Assembly (NCBI RefSeq): GCF_052115445.1
Contig: NZ_JBFRGR010000003.1
Span: 124,001-188,000, forward strand
Reading direction: 5' to 3'
DNA length: 64,000 nt
Source of the DNA: Paenibacillus_E sp052115445
GTDB lineage: Bacteria; Bacillota; Bacilli; Paenibacillales; NBRC-103111
Numbering within the stretch: the stretch's first letter is position 1; every line of letters starts with the position of its first letter. Position numbers and translations under genes: made by a program. Of the stretch, positions 44,301 through 54,421 are shown one piece after another. Below the pieces are notes generated by a model, which saw only the letters and a list, made by a program, of their open reading frames with translations, had not been told where the DNA came from and ran no database searches.

Positions 44301-46529
44301 ATGAAAACGGCAATTAACCAACTACCGGTCTTTTATCGTTATCTTTTTTCCTACATGGCGCTATTTTTGCTTCCGCTGCTTGTATTAGGGGTGACTGGCT
44401 ACTATCAACTGGTTCATATCGTTGGCGGCGATGTAGAAAGGAACAATCAGGCGCTTCTTAATGAATTGCAGGATGGGATGGATCAGAAGATGATCCTGTT
44501 GAATCGGATTGCAGGTCAATTAGAAGGTGTATCTGAGCTATCTCCATATGTGCTGACTCATGATTACTTCAACGTGTATCAAGGTAAGAAAGTGCTGGAA
44601 AGTAAGGTTGTAGATGAGAGTATCCGAGAGATTGCCCTCTATATTCGGGGGACCGATTTTCTGCTTTCATCGACAAGTATTTATAAGGTCAATGCATTCA
44701 TTGGTGAATTTTATCAGTATAAGCAGTGGACCTCCGTGCAGTTTAATGATGACATGAATCTTTTGACAGCCCCTCGGCTCAGGCCAGCGGAGGACGTTAA
44801 AATCTCAGGAATTCCCGATCAGCGGCTTGTTAGCTACATCGTTCCGATTCCGATTAACAGTCTACACCCTTACGGTACGGTACTTTTCATATTAAAAGAA
44901 AACGAGCTGCTCAAGAGTTTGCCGGTACCGGATGGCAACGCTATTGTGTTCGACCAATATGGGCGTGTCATAGCGGCTCAAACGCCTACTGACTACTTGC
45001 AAGATCCCGGTTTCTTCGGCCAAATCGTGAACGGCAATGCCAAATCTCAGGATATTACGATTCAGCATATTACCTATGCAGCCTCTTACAAGAAATCGGA
45101 CAAAAGTGGGTTTACTTACGTCACGATGCTTCCTAAATCTACCTTGGTGGCACCGATTAACCGAGCCATTTGGCAGTGGGGGACCTGGATGGCTGTCATT
45201 TTCCTTGCAGGCTGTGTGCTCGTCTATGTGCTCATGATCTTTAATTATAATCCGGTTAAAAGGCTAGCTGCGCTTGTGGAGACGATTCGGGGTCAGTCAC
45301 TCCGCAGAGCGAACGTCTTTGAAATGATCGGTAACGTCATTCATGATATGGCTGATTCGAACCGAAGTCTAGGGCTGAAGCTGGAAGCCAATCGTTCAGC
45401 TGTTATGGAGCACCTGCTTGCCAGTTTATTGAAAGGCGAGTTCGCCTCAGTCGAAGCTTTAAATGTACAGGGGCAAGAGATTGGATTCCTGCTTCCTTAC
45501 CCAGAAACCGCTGTGTTAATGTTGGAATTTCCGGCTTCTTTTGTACCAATGAAAGGCAGGCTGCATGAAGAGGTGGAAGCCTGGTTCGGCGGGCAAATTG
45601 TCGGGTATCGCAAAGAAAGTCTCGAAGATCACCGTATGCTGTTTATTGTATCATCAGGCTGTTCGCCGGAATCTTGGAGGGAGTGGCTGAATCAGATGCA
45701 TGAGCATCTGACAGCCGTGTTCCAAGCTCCCATCACGATGGGAGTGGGCAACCGATATGCGGAGTTGGTGCAAGCGGGCCGTTCTTATCTGGAGGCTTCA
45801 ACAGCGATCGATTATAAACTGATCAAAGGCAATCAGCGGGTCATTTTCTTCGATGAACTGCTCGTGCACGACCATGCTGATCTATTAAGCCCCAGAAGAG
45901 TGCTGGAGGACTTGGAAATCGTGCTGCAGCACGGAAACGCTGGCCGAGTCGCCGAAACCGTCCATCAAATTGGCACGCGGATGAAACAGAGTGGACTTAC
46001 GCTATTTGTGGCTAGAGAGCTCTGTTACGATATGATTCGTAAGTTTATTGCCTACGCGGATAAACGCAATTCAGGCGGGGCAACCGCCAGCTTTCCCGAC
46101 GTGCTGACGCTGACGGAGTATATGACATTGGATGAAATCGTGGATCTTCTGACGACCGCCTGTGCGACCTTCTGTGATTTGCTTGAATCGAAGAAGCCGG
46201 CGAATCCATCCGCATTGATCCAGCAAATCACGCAGTACATTTCACGGCACTGTGGGGAATATGATTTTTCTGTGCAGAGGATCGCCGAGCATTTCTCGTT
46301 ATCTTTATCGTATTTGAGCAGATATTTCAAGGAACAGACGGGCAGGACCATCATGGACTATATGAACGAGGTCCGAATCGATCATGCCAAACGACTACTT
46401 AAGGCAGAGGATTTCTCCGTCAAAGATATTGTTCAGCAAATTGGCTATAGTGATGTCTCTAGCTTTATTCGCAAGTTTAAACAGACCGTTGGTGTCACAC
46501 CGGGTGAGTATCGGAAACAGCATCGATGA
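44301..46529 (+). CDS. membrane-anchored AraC-family regulator with extracellular sensor
   Basis: A 742-residue one-component regulator. Two transmembrane helices (about 13-37 and 293-315) flank an extracellular Cache-like domain; then comes a HAMP-like region, a cytoplasmic linker resembling the YesN-type middle domain, and a C-terminal AraC DNA-binding domain (about 640-740) with two HTHs (F-S-V-Q-R-I-A-E-H-F-S-L-S and D-I-V-Q-Q-I-G-Y-S-D-V-S-S-F-I-R-K-F-K). Such proteins in paenibacilli activate the adjacent LplB/YtcP importer when an extracellular sugar is sensed. Confidence 0.9.
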   Translation: MKTAINQLPVFYRYLFSYMALFLLPLLVLGVTGYYQLVHIVGGDVERNNQALLNELQDGMDQKMILLNRIAGQLEGVSELSPYVLTHDYFNVYQGKKVLESKVVDESIREIALYIRGTDFLLSSTSIYKVNAFIGEFYQYKQWTSVQFNDDMNLLTAPRLRPAEDVKISGIPDQRLVSYIVPIPINSLHPYGTVLFILKENELLKSLPVPDGNAIVFDQYGRVIAAQTPTDYLQDPGFFGQIVNGNAKSQDITIQHITYAASYKKSDKSGFTYVTMLPKSTLVAPINRAIWQWGTWMAVIFLAGCVLVYVLMIFNYNPVKRLAALVETIRGQSLRRANVFEMIGNVIHDMADSNRSLGLKLEANRSAVMEHLLASLLKGEFASVEALNVQGQEIGFLLPYPETAVLMLEFPASFVPMKGRLHEEVEAWFGGQIVGYRKESLEDHRMLFIVSSGCSPESWREWLNQMHEHLTAVFQAPITMGVGNRYAELVQAGRSYLEASTAIDYKLIKGNQRVIFFDELLVHDHADLLSPRRVLEDLEIVLQHGNAGRVAETVHQIGTRMKQSGLTLFVARELCYDMIRKFIAYADKRNSGGATASFPDVLTLTEYMTLDEIVDLLTTACATFCDLLESKKPANPSALIQQITQYISRHCGEYDFSVQRIAEHFSLSLSYLSRYFKEQTGRTIMDYMNEVRIDHAKRLLKAEDFSVKDIVQQIGYSDVSSFIRKFKQTVGVTPGEYRKQHR

Positions 46530-46545
46530 TGGTATGATCTTGGGG

Positions 46546-46572
46546 CGCCTCTTCTTAGAAGAGGCGTTTTTT
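46546..46572 (+). terminator. terminator after the AraC-type regulator
   Basis: CGCCTCTTC pairs with GAAGAGGCG around TTA, followed by six T residues. It separates regulator and importer transcripts. Confidence 0.92.
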
Positions 46573-46620
46573 ACTATTTCGTATTGAAATCGGCATATAG
46601 ACAAGTTAAAAATAGCTTAT

Positions 46621-46642
46621 TATTGGCCGAATTAGGCCAATA
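46621..46642. promoter_or_regulatory. inverted repeat upstream of the sugar importer
   Basis: TATTGGCC and GGCCAATA are perfect inverted copies 6 bp apart, about 125 bp before the importer operon. No T tract follows, so it is more likely an operator than a terminator. The protein that binds it is not known; AraC-type regulators more often use direct repeats. Confidence 0.45.
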
Positions 46643-46768
46643 GCAAGAATGGCATAGTCCATGTAGCGATCTCACTTATATACGGACGGTCTAAAAGGGT
46701 GGTACAAATGAGGCATGAAGAATGAATATTACCAAATGGTCAACAGCTAGCGGAGGTGAATGAACAAC

Positions 46769-47680
46769 ATGACACAACAACAAATTTTTAAGCGTATCAT
46801 CCGTAACTATGATTTATATTTACTGCTTTTGCCTACGCTGGCCTATTTCATTATTTTCCACTATCTCCCGATGTACGGGCTCCAAATTGCTTTCAAAAAT
46901 TTCAACCCGGTAAAAGGCATCATGGGAAGCGCGTGGGTAGGATTCGATAACTTCGAGCGATTTTTTGAATCGTACCAGCTTGTTACCATTATCAGAAATA
47001 CGCTAGGCATTTCTATTTATGAATTGCTTGTCGCATTTCCGGCGCCGATCATTCTCGCACTGATGATCAATCAGTTAACGAGTGAAAGATTCAAACGTTT
47101 TGTGCAAACGGTTACGTATGCGCCCCATTTCATTTCTACCGTTGTCGTAGTCGGTATCGTATATCTACTGCTATCACCTAAAACAGGTGCGGTCAACAGC
47201 TTAATCGGGATATTTGGCATCAAGCCAATCTTCTTTATGGGGAGTGCTGAATGGTTTAAAACTGTTTTCGTATTCTCAGGCGTATGGCAAAGCGTTGGTT
47301 GGGGGACGATTATTTACTTGGCAGCCTTAACTGCCGTCAACCCAGATCTGCATGAAGCGGCAACCGTTGACGGTGCATCCAAGCTGCAGCGTATCTACCA
47401 CGTGGATATTCCATCCATCATGCCGACGGTTATCATTATGCTAATCATGAATATGGGCCATATGATGAGCGTTGGATTCGAGAAAGTGTATCTGATGCAA
47501 AATCAGCTCAACATTGACTCGTCGGAGACTATTCAGACGTATGTCTATAAAGCCGGACTTGTACAGGGGCAGTACAGCTACTCCGCAGCCATAGGGCTGT
47601 TCAATACCGTGATTAACTTCATTCTGCTGATCAGCGTGAACAAAATCGCAAAATCGTTAAAACAAACTAGCTTGTGGTAA
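46769..47680 (+). CDS. ABC sugar transporter permease, LplB type
   Basis: A 303-residue permease with six helices and the EAA loop H-E-A-A-T-V-D-G-A-S-K-L-Q-R-I. The N-terminal N-Y-D-L-Y-L-L-L-L-P and H-Y-L-P-M-Y-G are LplB hallmarks. The ATG at 46769 is preferred: GGAGGTG is 10 bp upstream, whereas the ATG at 46760 follows it by only 1 bp. It is the first of an importer trio with the genes at 47693 and 48638. No ATPase is encoded nearby; such systems share a common MsmX-type ATPase. Confidence 0.9.
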   Translation: MTQQQIFKRIIRNYDLYLLLLPTLAYFIIFHYLPMYGLQIAFKNFNPVKGIMGSAWVGFDNFERFFESYQLVTIIRNTLGISIYELLVAFPAPIILALMINQLTSERFKRFVQTVTYAPHFISTVVVVGIVYLLLSPKTGAVNSLIGIFGIKPIFFMGSAEWFKTVFVFSGVWQSVGWGTIIYLAALTAVNPDLHEAATVDGASKLQRIYHVDIPSIMPTVIIMLIMNMGHMMSVGFEKVYLMQNQLNIDSSETIQTYVYKAGLVQGQYSYSAAIGLFNTVINFILLISVNKIAKSLKQTSLW

Positions 47681-47692
47681 GGGGGAGAACCG

Positions 47693-48577
47693 ATGAAACT
47701 GGCGAGAACAAGAGCGGATCTCCTGTTTGATATCTGCAACTATACGCTCATCTCTATTCTGGTGTTGTTAGTTTTGTATCCGCTTTATTTTGTGTTGACC
47801 GCGTCTGTTACGGATCCTGATCTGGTGTATTCCGGGAAGCTGTTATTCTTTCCTGAACATATAACCTGGGACGGTTACAAGCGGCTGCTTGCCGAGTCCT
47901 CCATCTGGATGGGCTTCAGTAATTCGCTCTGGTATACACTCACGGGAACGGCGATTAACGTCGTGCTCACGATCACGGCAGGGTACGTGCTGTCCCGCTC
48001 GGATCTAATTGGTAGAAATGTGTTTATGTTCTTGCTTGTATTTACGATGTTCTTTGGCGGCGGACTTATTCCCAGTTATTTGCTTGTCAAAGAGCTGCAC
48101 ATGCTGGATACGACTTGGGCGATGATCATTCCGAATGCGGTTTCGGTCTTTAATGTGATTATTGTAAGGACATTTTTTCAAACCAACATACCGGGGGAAT
48201 TGCTCGAGTCAGCTCAGATGGACGGGTGTTCTAATCTCAAATTTTTCTGGAAAATTGCTATTCCACTTGCACTGCCGATCGTAGCGGTGATCGTTCTCTT
48301 CTACGCCGTAGGACATTGGAATTCGTACTTCCAAGCACTCATTTATTTGAAAAGCAACGCCAAGCAGCCGCTGCAAATCATACTACGTAATATCTTGATT
48401 ATGAATGAGGGCTCCGATATGCAGGGTATGCTCGATGGTTCGCAGGAGCAGCAGAAACGGATGGAGTTGATGAAATACGGTATTATTATCATATCCAGCT
48501 TGCCCGTTATGATTTTGTACCCGTTCCTGCAGCGGTATTTCGTCAAAGGCACATTGGTCGGTTCCGTCAAAGGGTAA
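47693..48577 (+). CDS. ABC sugar transporter permease, YtcP type
   Basis: A 294-residue permease with six helices, EAA loop E-S-A-Q-M-D-G-C-S-N-L-K-F-F and the terminal F-V-K-G-T-L-V-G-S-V-K-G typical of YtcP. It pairs with the LplB-type permease 12 bp upstream. Confidence 0.9.
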   Translation: MKLARTRADLLFDICNYTLISILVLLVLYPLYFVLTASVTDPDLVYSGKLLFFPEHITWDGYKRLLAESSIWMGFSNSLWYTLTGTAINVVLTITAGYVLSRSDLIGRNVFMFLLVFTMFFGGGLIPSYLLVKELHMLDTTWAMIIPNAVSVFNVIIVRTFFQTNIPGELLESAQMDGCSNLKFFWKIAIPLALPIVAVIVLFYAVGHWNSYFQALIYLKSNAKQPLQIILRNILIMNEGSDMQGMLDGSQEQQKRMELMKYGIIIISSLPVMILYPFLQRYFVKGTLVGSVKG

Positions 48578-48637
48578 TCGCGTTTTCTTCGCTTACTATA
48601 GGCAGGTTCATTTCTTAATCAGAAAGGGGAAAAAAAG

Positions 48638-50254
48638 ATGAAAAACAAATGGTCAAAAGCTTCACTAGGATTAGTGTTAGGCATGTCAGTTGCACTTGTA
48701 GGCTGCAGTTCAGACAAAGGCACACCAGAGGTGAGCGGCAAGTCGGAAGGAACTGTACCGTCCAATATGAACGTGAGCGGCTTCCCGATCGCCAAAGAGA
48801 AGCTGACGCTAAATATTGCGGGGTTTAAACCGCCTTCAGGCAAGGATTTGAACGACTACAAGCTATTCCAGGATATAGAGGCTACGACAAACCTTCATAT
48901 CAATTGGAATTTGACCCCGGGCAGCAGTTGGACAGAGAAGAAGAACCTCTTATTCGCCGGCGGTGAGCTGCCTGACGCTTTCTATGCGCATGGTATTCTC
49001 AGTGAAGACACGGATATTGTGAAGTACGGTTCTCAGGGTATTCTCATTCCGCTTGAGGATTTGATCGAGAAATATGCCCCTAATATGAAGAAACTACTGC
49101 AAGATAATCCGACCTATAAAAAGCAATTAACCGCGCCGGATGGGCACATCTATTCGTTGCCTACGATCGACGAAAGCTATTCACGGACGAAATCGACGAT
49201 GTTTATCAATAAAAAGTGGCTTGACCAGTTAAAGTTGCCAATGCCGACAACGACCGACGAGCTTTATAAAACGCTAAAAGCTTTTAAAGAGAACGATTTA
49301 GGCGGTAACAGTAAGAAGGATCAAATCCCGCTATCGTTCCTGCAAAACTGGAACAGTGATGTAAATTCCTTCTTCGGCGCCTTCGGACGAATTGATCGCG
49401 ATGTACATAAAGCGGGTAATAATCACCTAGCTGTTGAAAATAATAAAGTTATTTACACAGCGGTACAGCCGGAGTACAAGGCGGCCATTGAATATTTCAA
49501 CAAGCTTTTCGCCGAAGGCTTGGCAGATCCAGAAAGCTTTACACAGGATGGCAAGGTGCTCACGGCCAAAGAAAGCAAAGGGCTTGTAGGCGTCGTGTTC
49601 GATTGGAATCCAGCCAACCAGGACTACGTATCGCTGCCGCCGCTGAAAGGGCCCAACGGTAAGGATCCGGTATGGGCGGAATATGCAAACGGTATTTTGC
49701 TGCGAGGATCATTCGCCATTACGAACAAGAATCAACATCCGGAAGCGACGATTCGCTGGATTGACTACACCTATGATCCGAAAATTTCGATGCAAATGAG
49801 CAGAGGGGTTATCGGAGGCGACAGCTTAAAAGAGCGCTCGGATGGTAAATACGATGCGATTGCCCTTCCGCAAGGAGCTAACTCGGAAGACTTCATGAAG
49901 GTGCCGCCAACCGCTTATTCTGTCTGGGCACTCACTAAATCTGTCACCGATAAGATTGTGCCGCCTCCACAGACATCAATTCGCTCGAAGGTCGACATCG
50001 ACAATCTATACGGCAAATACCTGGTTGACAATGCGTTCCCAAAAACCTACTTTACGGCGGAAGAAAGCGATCAGATTTCCCGCTACTTGACAGATATTGA
50101 TGCCTATGTAAGTAAAATGTACGCGAAATGGATGCTTTCCGGTGGTATCGACAAAGAGTGGGACGATTATGTGAAAAAGCTGAACGACATGGGTATGGAT
50201 AAAATGGTGAAAATTTACCAACAAGTTTACGATCGGTATAAATCAACGAAATGA
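48638..50254 (+). CDS. extracellular solute-binding lipoprotein of the importer (LipO type)
   Basis: A 538-residue family-1 sugar-binding protein with lipobox L-V-G-C (Cys23) and a two-lobe fold. F-K-P-P-S-G-K-D-L-N-D-Y near the start of the mature part and G-G-E-L-P-D-A-F-Y are typical of the LipO branch. It binds the oligosaccharide outside the cell and hands it to the two permeases. It overlaps the first sulfatase gene by 4 bp (ATGA), so import and desulfation are coupled. Confidence 0.92.
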   Translation: MKNKWSKASLGLVLGMSVALVGCSSDKGTPEVSGKSEGTVPSNMNVSGFPIAKEKLTLNIAGFKPPSGKDLNDYKLFQDIEATTNLHINWNLTPGSSWTEKKNLLFAGGELPDAFYAHGILSEDTDIVKYGSQGILIPLEDLIEKYAPNMKKLLQDNPTYKKQLTAPDGHIYSLPTIDESYSRTKSTMFINKKWLDQLKLPMPTTTDELYKTLKAFKENDLGGNSKKDQIPLSFLQNWNSDVNSFFGAFGRIDRDVHKAGNNHLAVENNKVIYTAVQPEYKAAIEYFNKLFAEGLADPESFTQDGKVLTAKESKGLVGVVFDWNPANQDYVSLPPLKGPNGKDPVWAEYANGILLRGSFAITNKNQHPEATIRWIDYTYDPKISMQMSRGVIGGDSLKERSDGKYDAIALPQGANSEDFMKVPPTAYSVWALTKSVTDKIVPPPQTSIRSKVDIDNLYGKYLVDNAFPKTYFTAEESDQISRYLTDIDAYVSKMYAKWMLSGGIDKEWDDYVKKLNDMGMDKMVKIYQQVYDRYKSTK

Positions 50255-51693
50255 GTGGGAAACCGAACATCATTGTGATACTGGCTGATGACATGGGGAG
50301 TTGGGCTCTAGGCTGCGCGGGCAACGACGAAATCCACACTCCGAATCTCGATCGGCTTGCAGCCGAAGGGATGCGATTCGATCATTTTTTCTGCACGTCG
50401 CCGGTATGTTCGCCGGCGCGTGCTTCTATATTGACTGGCCGTATGCCGTCGCAGCACGGCGTTCATGACTGGATTTGCTCCGGCAATGTGAATCGGAGTG
50501 AATTGCGGGAAGAGGTGCAAAGTCAGCCGATTTTTGCTGACGAGCGTACAGCTATTGAATATTTGGCTGGTCAGCTGACCTATTCGGAGCTGTTAGCCGA
50601 AGCTGGTTATGCTTGTGCTTTGAGCGGGAAATGGCATCTGGGCGCAAGCGCGGTCCCGCAGAAAGGCTTCGAACGCTGGTTTTCCATCGCCAGAGGCGGA
50701 TGCTCGTATATGAAGCCTGATATGGTGGAAAATGGCGAGGTTACACTAATGGATGGCTATGTGACAGATTTGATTACGGATCGGGCACTGGACTTTCTGA
50801 ATGAAATTTCCCAGCAAGACAATCCTTTTTATTTGAGCGTTCACTATACAGCCCCGCATTCTCCTTGGGATCGCTCTGAGCACCCAGATTCCTATGTGTC
50901 CATGTATGAGGACTGCCCGTTCGACTCTGTTCCTGAGCTGCCGCTGCACGTGAATCAAATCACTTCTGCACCGCATGGCGAAGGTGAACGACGTAAGGAG
51001 TTGCTTCGCGGCTATTATGCATCTGTTACGGCTATGGATGATGGCATAGGCAGAATCATCGCAAGGCTGGAGGAACAGGGATTAAGGGAGCAGACACTCA
51101 TTATTTTTACGGGCGATAACGGTATGAATATGGGGCATCACGGCATTTGGGGCAAAGGCAATGGAACGTTCCCACTCAATATGTTCGATACGTCCGTTAA
51201 GGTTCCCGCCATCTTCAGTCACCCTGGCGTAATCCCTGCCGGACTTGTTCGTAGTGAACTGGTTAGCCAATACGATATATTTCCTACACTGCTGGCCTAT
51301 GCGGGATTGTCCAATCCCGATCCGTACCCGCTGCCGGGTCGCAGTTTTCTCTCGCTATTGCGGGGAGAAGAGGACGACGGTCATGAGGATATTGTCATCT
51401 ATGACGAATACGGACCGGTTCGTATGATCCGCACCCAAGCTTGGAAATATGTGCATCGTTATCCTTACGGTCCGCACGAGTTATATGATTTGCAAAATGA
51501 TCCGAATGAGGATGTGAACCGGATTGATGATGCCGCATGCGAGTCGGTGTTGAAAGATTTGCGACGAAGACTCGGGGAATGGTTCGGGAAATACACAGAT
51601 CCAAGTAAGGATGGCCGGATTGCACCCGTGACAGGAAACGGCCAATTAGCACCGCTTGGGGTGGGGATTACCGAAGGCAGCGCCTTTAAGTAA
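50251..51693 (+). CDS. type I sulfatase (formylglycine-dependent)
   Basis: A 480-residue cytoplasmic sulfatase. The active-site motif C-S-P-A-R-A-S-I-L-T-G places the cysteine that is converted to formylglycine at residue 53; metal ligands are seen in L-A-D-D-M-G at the start and T-G-D-N-G-M later; G-K-W-H-L-G is the usual substrate/metal loop. No signal peptide is present. It removes sulfate from sugar units of the imported glycan. The formylglycine-generating enzyme is not in the window. Confidence 0.92.
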   Translation: MSGKPNIIVILADDMGSWALGCAGNDEIHTPNLDRLAAEGMRFDHFFCTSPVCSPARASILTGRMPSQHGVHDWICSGNVNRSELREEVQSQPIFADERTAIEYLAGQLTYSELLAEAGYACALSGKWHLGASAVPQKGFERWFSIARGGCSYMKPDMVENGEVTLMDGYVTDLITDRALDFLNEISQQDNPFYLSVHYTAPHSPWDRSEHPDSYVSMYEDCPFDSVPELPLHVNQITSAPHGEGERRKELLRGYYASVTAMDDGIGRIIARLEEQGLREQTLIIFTGDNGMNMGHHGIWGKGNGTFPLNMFDTSVKVPAIFSHPGVIPAGLVRSELVSQYDIFPTLLAYAGLSNPDPYPLPGRSFLSLLRGEEDDGHEDIVIYDEYGPVRMIRTQAWKYVHRYPYGPHELYDLQNDPNEDVNRIDDAACESVLKDLRRRLGEWFGKYTDPSKDGRIAPVTGNGQLAPLGVGITEGSAFK

Positions 51694-51715
51694 CACAAGT
51701 GGGAGAGATGCAGCA

Positions 51716-53113
51716 ATGAAAAGACCTAACTTGGTCTATGTGTTCCCAGATCAATTGAGGCAGCAATCACTAGGCTTCATGCATGCGGACCCGGTCATCA
51801 CGCCGAATCTGGACGCTTTTAGCCAAGAAAGCTTGGTGCTCGATAATGCGCTAAGCAACTTTCCAATTTGCAGCCCTTACAGAGGCATGCTATTTACGGG
51901 GAAATATCCGTATTCAACTGGGGTTATTGCAAACTGCAATAGCAACCGAAACGTCTACGGCGTATATCTGAAAAAATCCGAGCGTTGCTTTTCCGATGTG
52001 TTGAGTGAGCAAGGATTTGAGACGGGCTACATTGGGAAATGGCATCTAGATCCTGTAGAGCCATCCCAAGCGTCTCTGACAGAGGGATTCAGAGAAGACG
52101 GCGTACTGTGGGACTCGTATACGCTGCCAGAGCGGAGGCACAATTTTCGCTTTTGGCATGCTTACGGTGCTAGTGACAATCATCTGGACCCGCACTACTG
52201 GGAGAATAATGCAGGTATTGAGGACAAACAGAAGCCAGGCGAATGGTCCGTCAAGCATGAAACGGATGTAGCCGTTCAATATATTAGGAATGCAGATGGC
52301 AAGTATCGGGATGACGATAAGCCCTTTGCTTTATTTGTCGCTTATAATCCCCCGCATCCGCCCTTCGATCAGGTGCCTGACAACTATGTGGCGATGTATG
52401 AAGGAAAAAGCGCGGAGGATTTATTGGTTAGACCGAATGTGACCGATCAAACGCCGGAGGCGTTGTCACGTATCGGATCCCATCCCCACGATGGCTTGAA
52501 GTATGGCAAGGAACATGTGAAAAATTATTTTGCGGCCATTACAGGGGTTGACGATCAGTTCCGAAGAATCTTGGAAGCCATCGAACAAAAGGGGATAAAG
52601 GACGAGACGATTGTTGTCTTTACGTCAGACCATGGCGATATGATGGGGAGTCATAACTTAGCTGGGAAACCGCATTGGTATGCGGAGTGCTTTAAAGTTC
52701 CCTTCGTGATCAGGTATCCGGGGAAAATCAAACCTAGCCGAGCTGATTTTATTTTCAATGTTCCCGATATTATGCCAACTTTGCTAGGCATGATGGGGCT
52801 TGCCGATCACATCCCTAATGATTGTGAGGGAGATAACAAAACGGGCTATTTCTATGGGGTCGAGTATGGGGAGACAATAGGCTTATTCATTAATCCGTTT
52901 ACGAATATGCGGGGTTTGAAGACCCGGCAATACACGTTTCTAGTTAGCAAAAACTATGCAGAGCAAGAATCGTATCTGTTATACGATGATCTGAGCGATG
53001 AGTATCAGTTGAACAATATCGCAAATGAACAGGAAAACATGCATATTGTACAGGCGTTAAGGGATCAACTGGATGTTGCTTTGGCAGCGACTCGGGATAT
53101 ATGGAATGATTAG
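51716..53113 (+). CDS. type I sulfatase (formylglycine-dependent)
   Basis: A 465-residue second sulfatase with the motif C-S-P-Y-R-G-M-L-F-T-G (cysteine 52), G-K-W-H-L-D and T-S-D-H-G-D-M-M-G-S-H. It differs strongly from the first, so the two probably act on different sulfate positions. GGGAGAG lies about 8 bp before the ATG; an upstream extension is less likely. It has no signal peptide. Confidence 0.92.
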   Translation: MKRPNLVYVFPDQLRQQSLGFMHADPVITPNLDAFSQESLVLDNALSNFPICSPYRGMLFTGKYPYSTGVIANCNSNRNVYGVYLKKSERCFSDVLSEQGFETGYIGKWHLDPVEPSQASLTEGFREDGVLWDSYTLPERRHNFRFWHAYGASDNHLDPHYWENNAGIEDKQKPGEWSVKHETDVAVQYIRNADGKYRDDDKPFALFVAYNPPHPPFDQVPDNYVAMYEGKSAEDLLVRPNVTDQTPEALSRIGSHPHDGLKYGKEHVKNYFAAITGVDDQFRRILEAIEQKGIKDETIVVFTSDHGDMMGSHNLAGKPHWYAECFKVPFVIRYPGKIKPSRADFIFNVPDIMPTLLGMMGLADHIPNDCEGDNKTGYFYGVEYGETIGLFINPFTNMRGLKTRQYTFLVSKNYAEQESYLLYDDLSDEYQLNNIANEQENMHIVQALRDQLDVALAATRDIWND

Positions 53114-53164
53114 TCCATCTAGGCACGCTGCTGATCCAATTCGTTACCCAAGGAGGAAAGATGT

Positions 53165-54202
53165 ATGTTAGCTAACCAAATGCTGCCCTCACCACGATCT
53201 GGTGGATTCCGAATGGATGACTATTGGGTATGGTGCGGTTCTGTTGTGAAGGGCGAGGATGACCGGTATCATATGTTTGCTTCCAGATGGCCTAAATACC
53301 TGCCGATGCATCCGGGCTGGCTAGTCGCGTCAGAGGTGGTGCGAGCCGTTTCGGACACGCCTGAAGGACCTTATCAATTTGAAGAAGTGGTTCTTCCTTT
53401 CAGAGGAGCGGAATACTGGGACGGCAGAAGTACGCATAACCCGCATATCGTGAAGCATCAGGATACGTATATTTTGTACTATATGGGGTCCACGCACCCA
53501 TTTATGGATGTATCGCCTGAAGAGGCAGAGACCTATGATCTTCATGATCCAAGATGTATCGTAGCGCGAGCCAATAAGCGGATTGGCATTGCTGTTTCCA
53601 AGAGCGTATACGGGCCGTGGGAACGAATGGATTCTCCCATCTTACAGCCAAGACCGGATAAGTTCGATAATTTCTTCACCTCTAATCCTGCGCCGTGCAT
53701 TCATGAAGATGGATCCGTACTTCTGGTGTATAAGACTAGAACCTACAAATCCAGGCCGTATTCTACCTTTTTACACAGTCAAACCATGTCGTTTGGGGTT
53801 GCGAAGGCCGATCATTACAGGGGACCGTACACGGCTTTAGCAGATGAGACTGTGTTTCCAACAGATAAATTCTGCTTGGAGGATCCTTTTATTTATCAGG
53901 TGCCGGGCGGCTATGAAATGATCGCGAAGGATATGATTGGCAACATTTGCGGTGAATATCATGGCGGAATTCTGGCAAGTTCACAGGATGGAATACACTG
54001 GGAAGCTCTTGAGGGAGAAAAGTCATACTCTCGGAGTATCAAGTGGGATGATGGCACGGAGCAGGTCATGGGGAGCCTGGAGCGGCCGTTTATTTTATTT
54101 GAAAATAACGAACCCACCCATATGTTTTTTGCGACAGCTGACGGCCCTGGTGAATTTACAAGTGCTGCGAATACATGGAATATGGTCATTCCTTTGAAAT
54201 AG
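53165..54202 (+). CDS. beta-propeller glycoside hydrolase (GH43/GH117-like fold)
   Basis: A 345-residue cytoplasmic protein with the repeated blade pattern of five-bladed propeller glycosidases: W-V-W-C-G-S-V-V-K-G, S-T-H-N-P-H-I-V-K-H, A-R-A-N-K-R-I-G-I-A, T-S-N-P-A-P-C-I-H-E-D-G-S and E-D-P-F-I-Y. Conserved acidic residues suit a clan F/J type active site but the family cannot be assigned by eye. AAGGAGGAAAG precedes the ATG. It is the last gene before a terminator, in an operon with sulfatases and the importer, so it trims the same glycan. Confidence 0.75.
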   Translation: MLANQMLPSPRSGGFRMDDYWVWCGSVVKGEDDRYHMFASRWPKYLPMHPGWLVASEVVRAVSDTPEGPYQFEEVVLPFRGAEYWDGRSTHNPHIVKHQDTYILYYMGSTHPFMDVSPEEAETYDLHDPRCIVARANKRIGIAVSKSVYGPWERMDSPILQPRPDKFDNFFTSNPAPCIHEDGSVLLVYKTRTYKSRPYSTFLHSQTMSFGVAKADHYRGPYTALADETVFPTDKFCLEDPFIYQVPGGYEMIAKDMIGNICGEYHGGILASSQDGIHWEALEGEKSYSRSIKWDDGTEQVMGSLERPFILFENNEPTHMFFATADGPGEFTSAANTWNMVIPLK

Positions 54203-54255
54203 GATGAATAAGGTTAGGGCACCAAATCATACATACAAACCACATAAGAGTGTTG

Positions 54256-54284
54256 AAACGGCAGCCAGCATTGGCTGCCGTTTT
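54256..54284 (+). terminator. terminator of the importer-sulfatase operon
   Basis: AAACGGCAGCCA pairs perfectly with TGGCTGCCGTTT around a 4-nt loop and ends in T residues. Confidence 0.93.
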
Positions 54285-54421
54285 CCATGGGAAGCTGATT
54301 TGGTTAGGATAGTGTCATCATATACCCACGAGATGTCGTCATAAACCTATAACATTGCTCACACCATTTTTTATAATTAGAGGAGAATGAAGCAATCAGG
54401 AATGCTAGGAGGTCTACTTGG

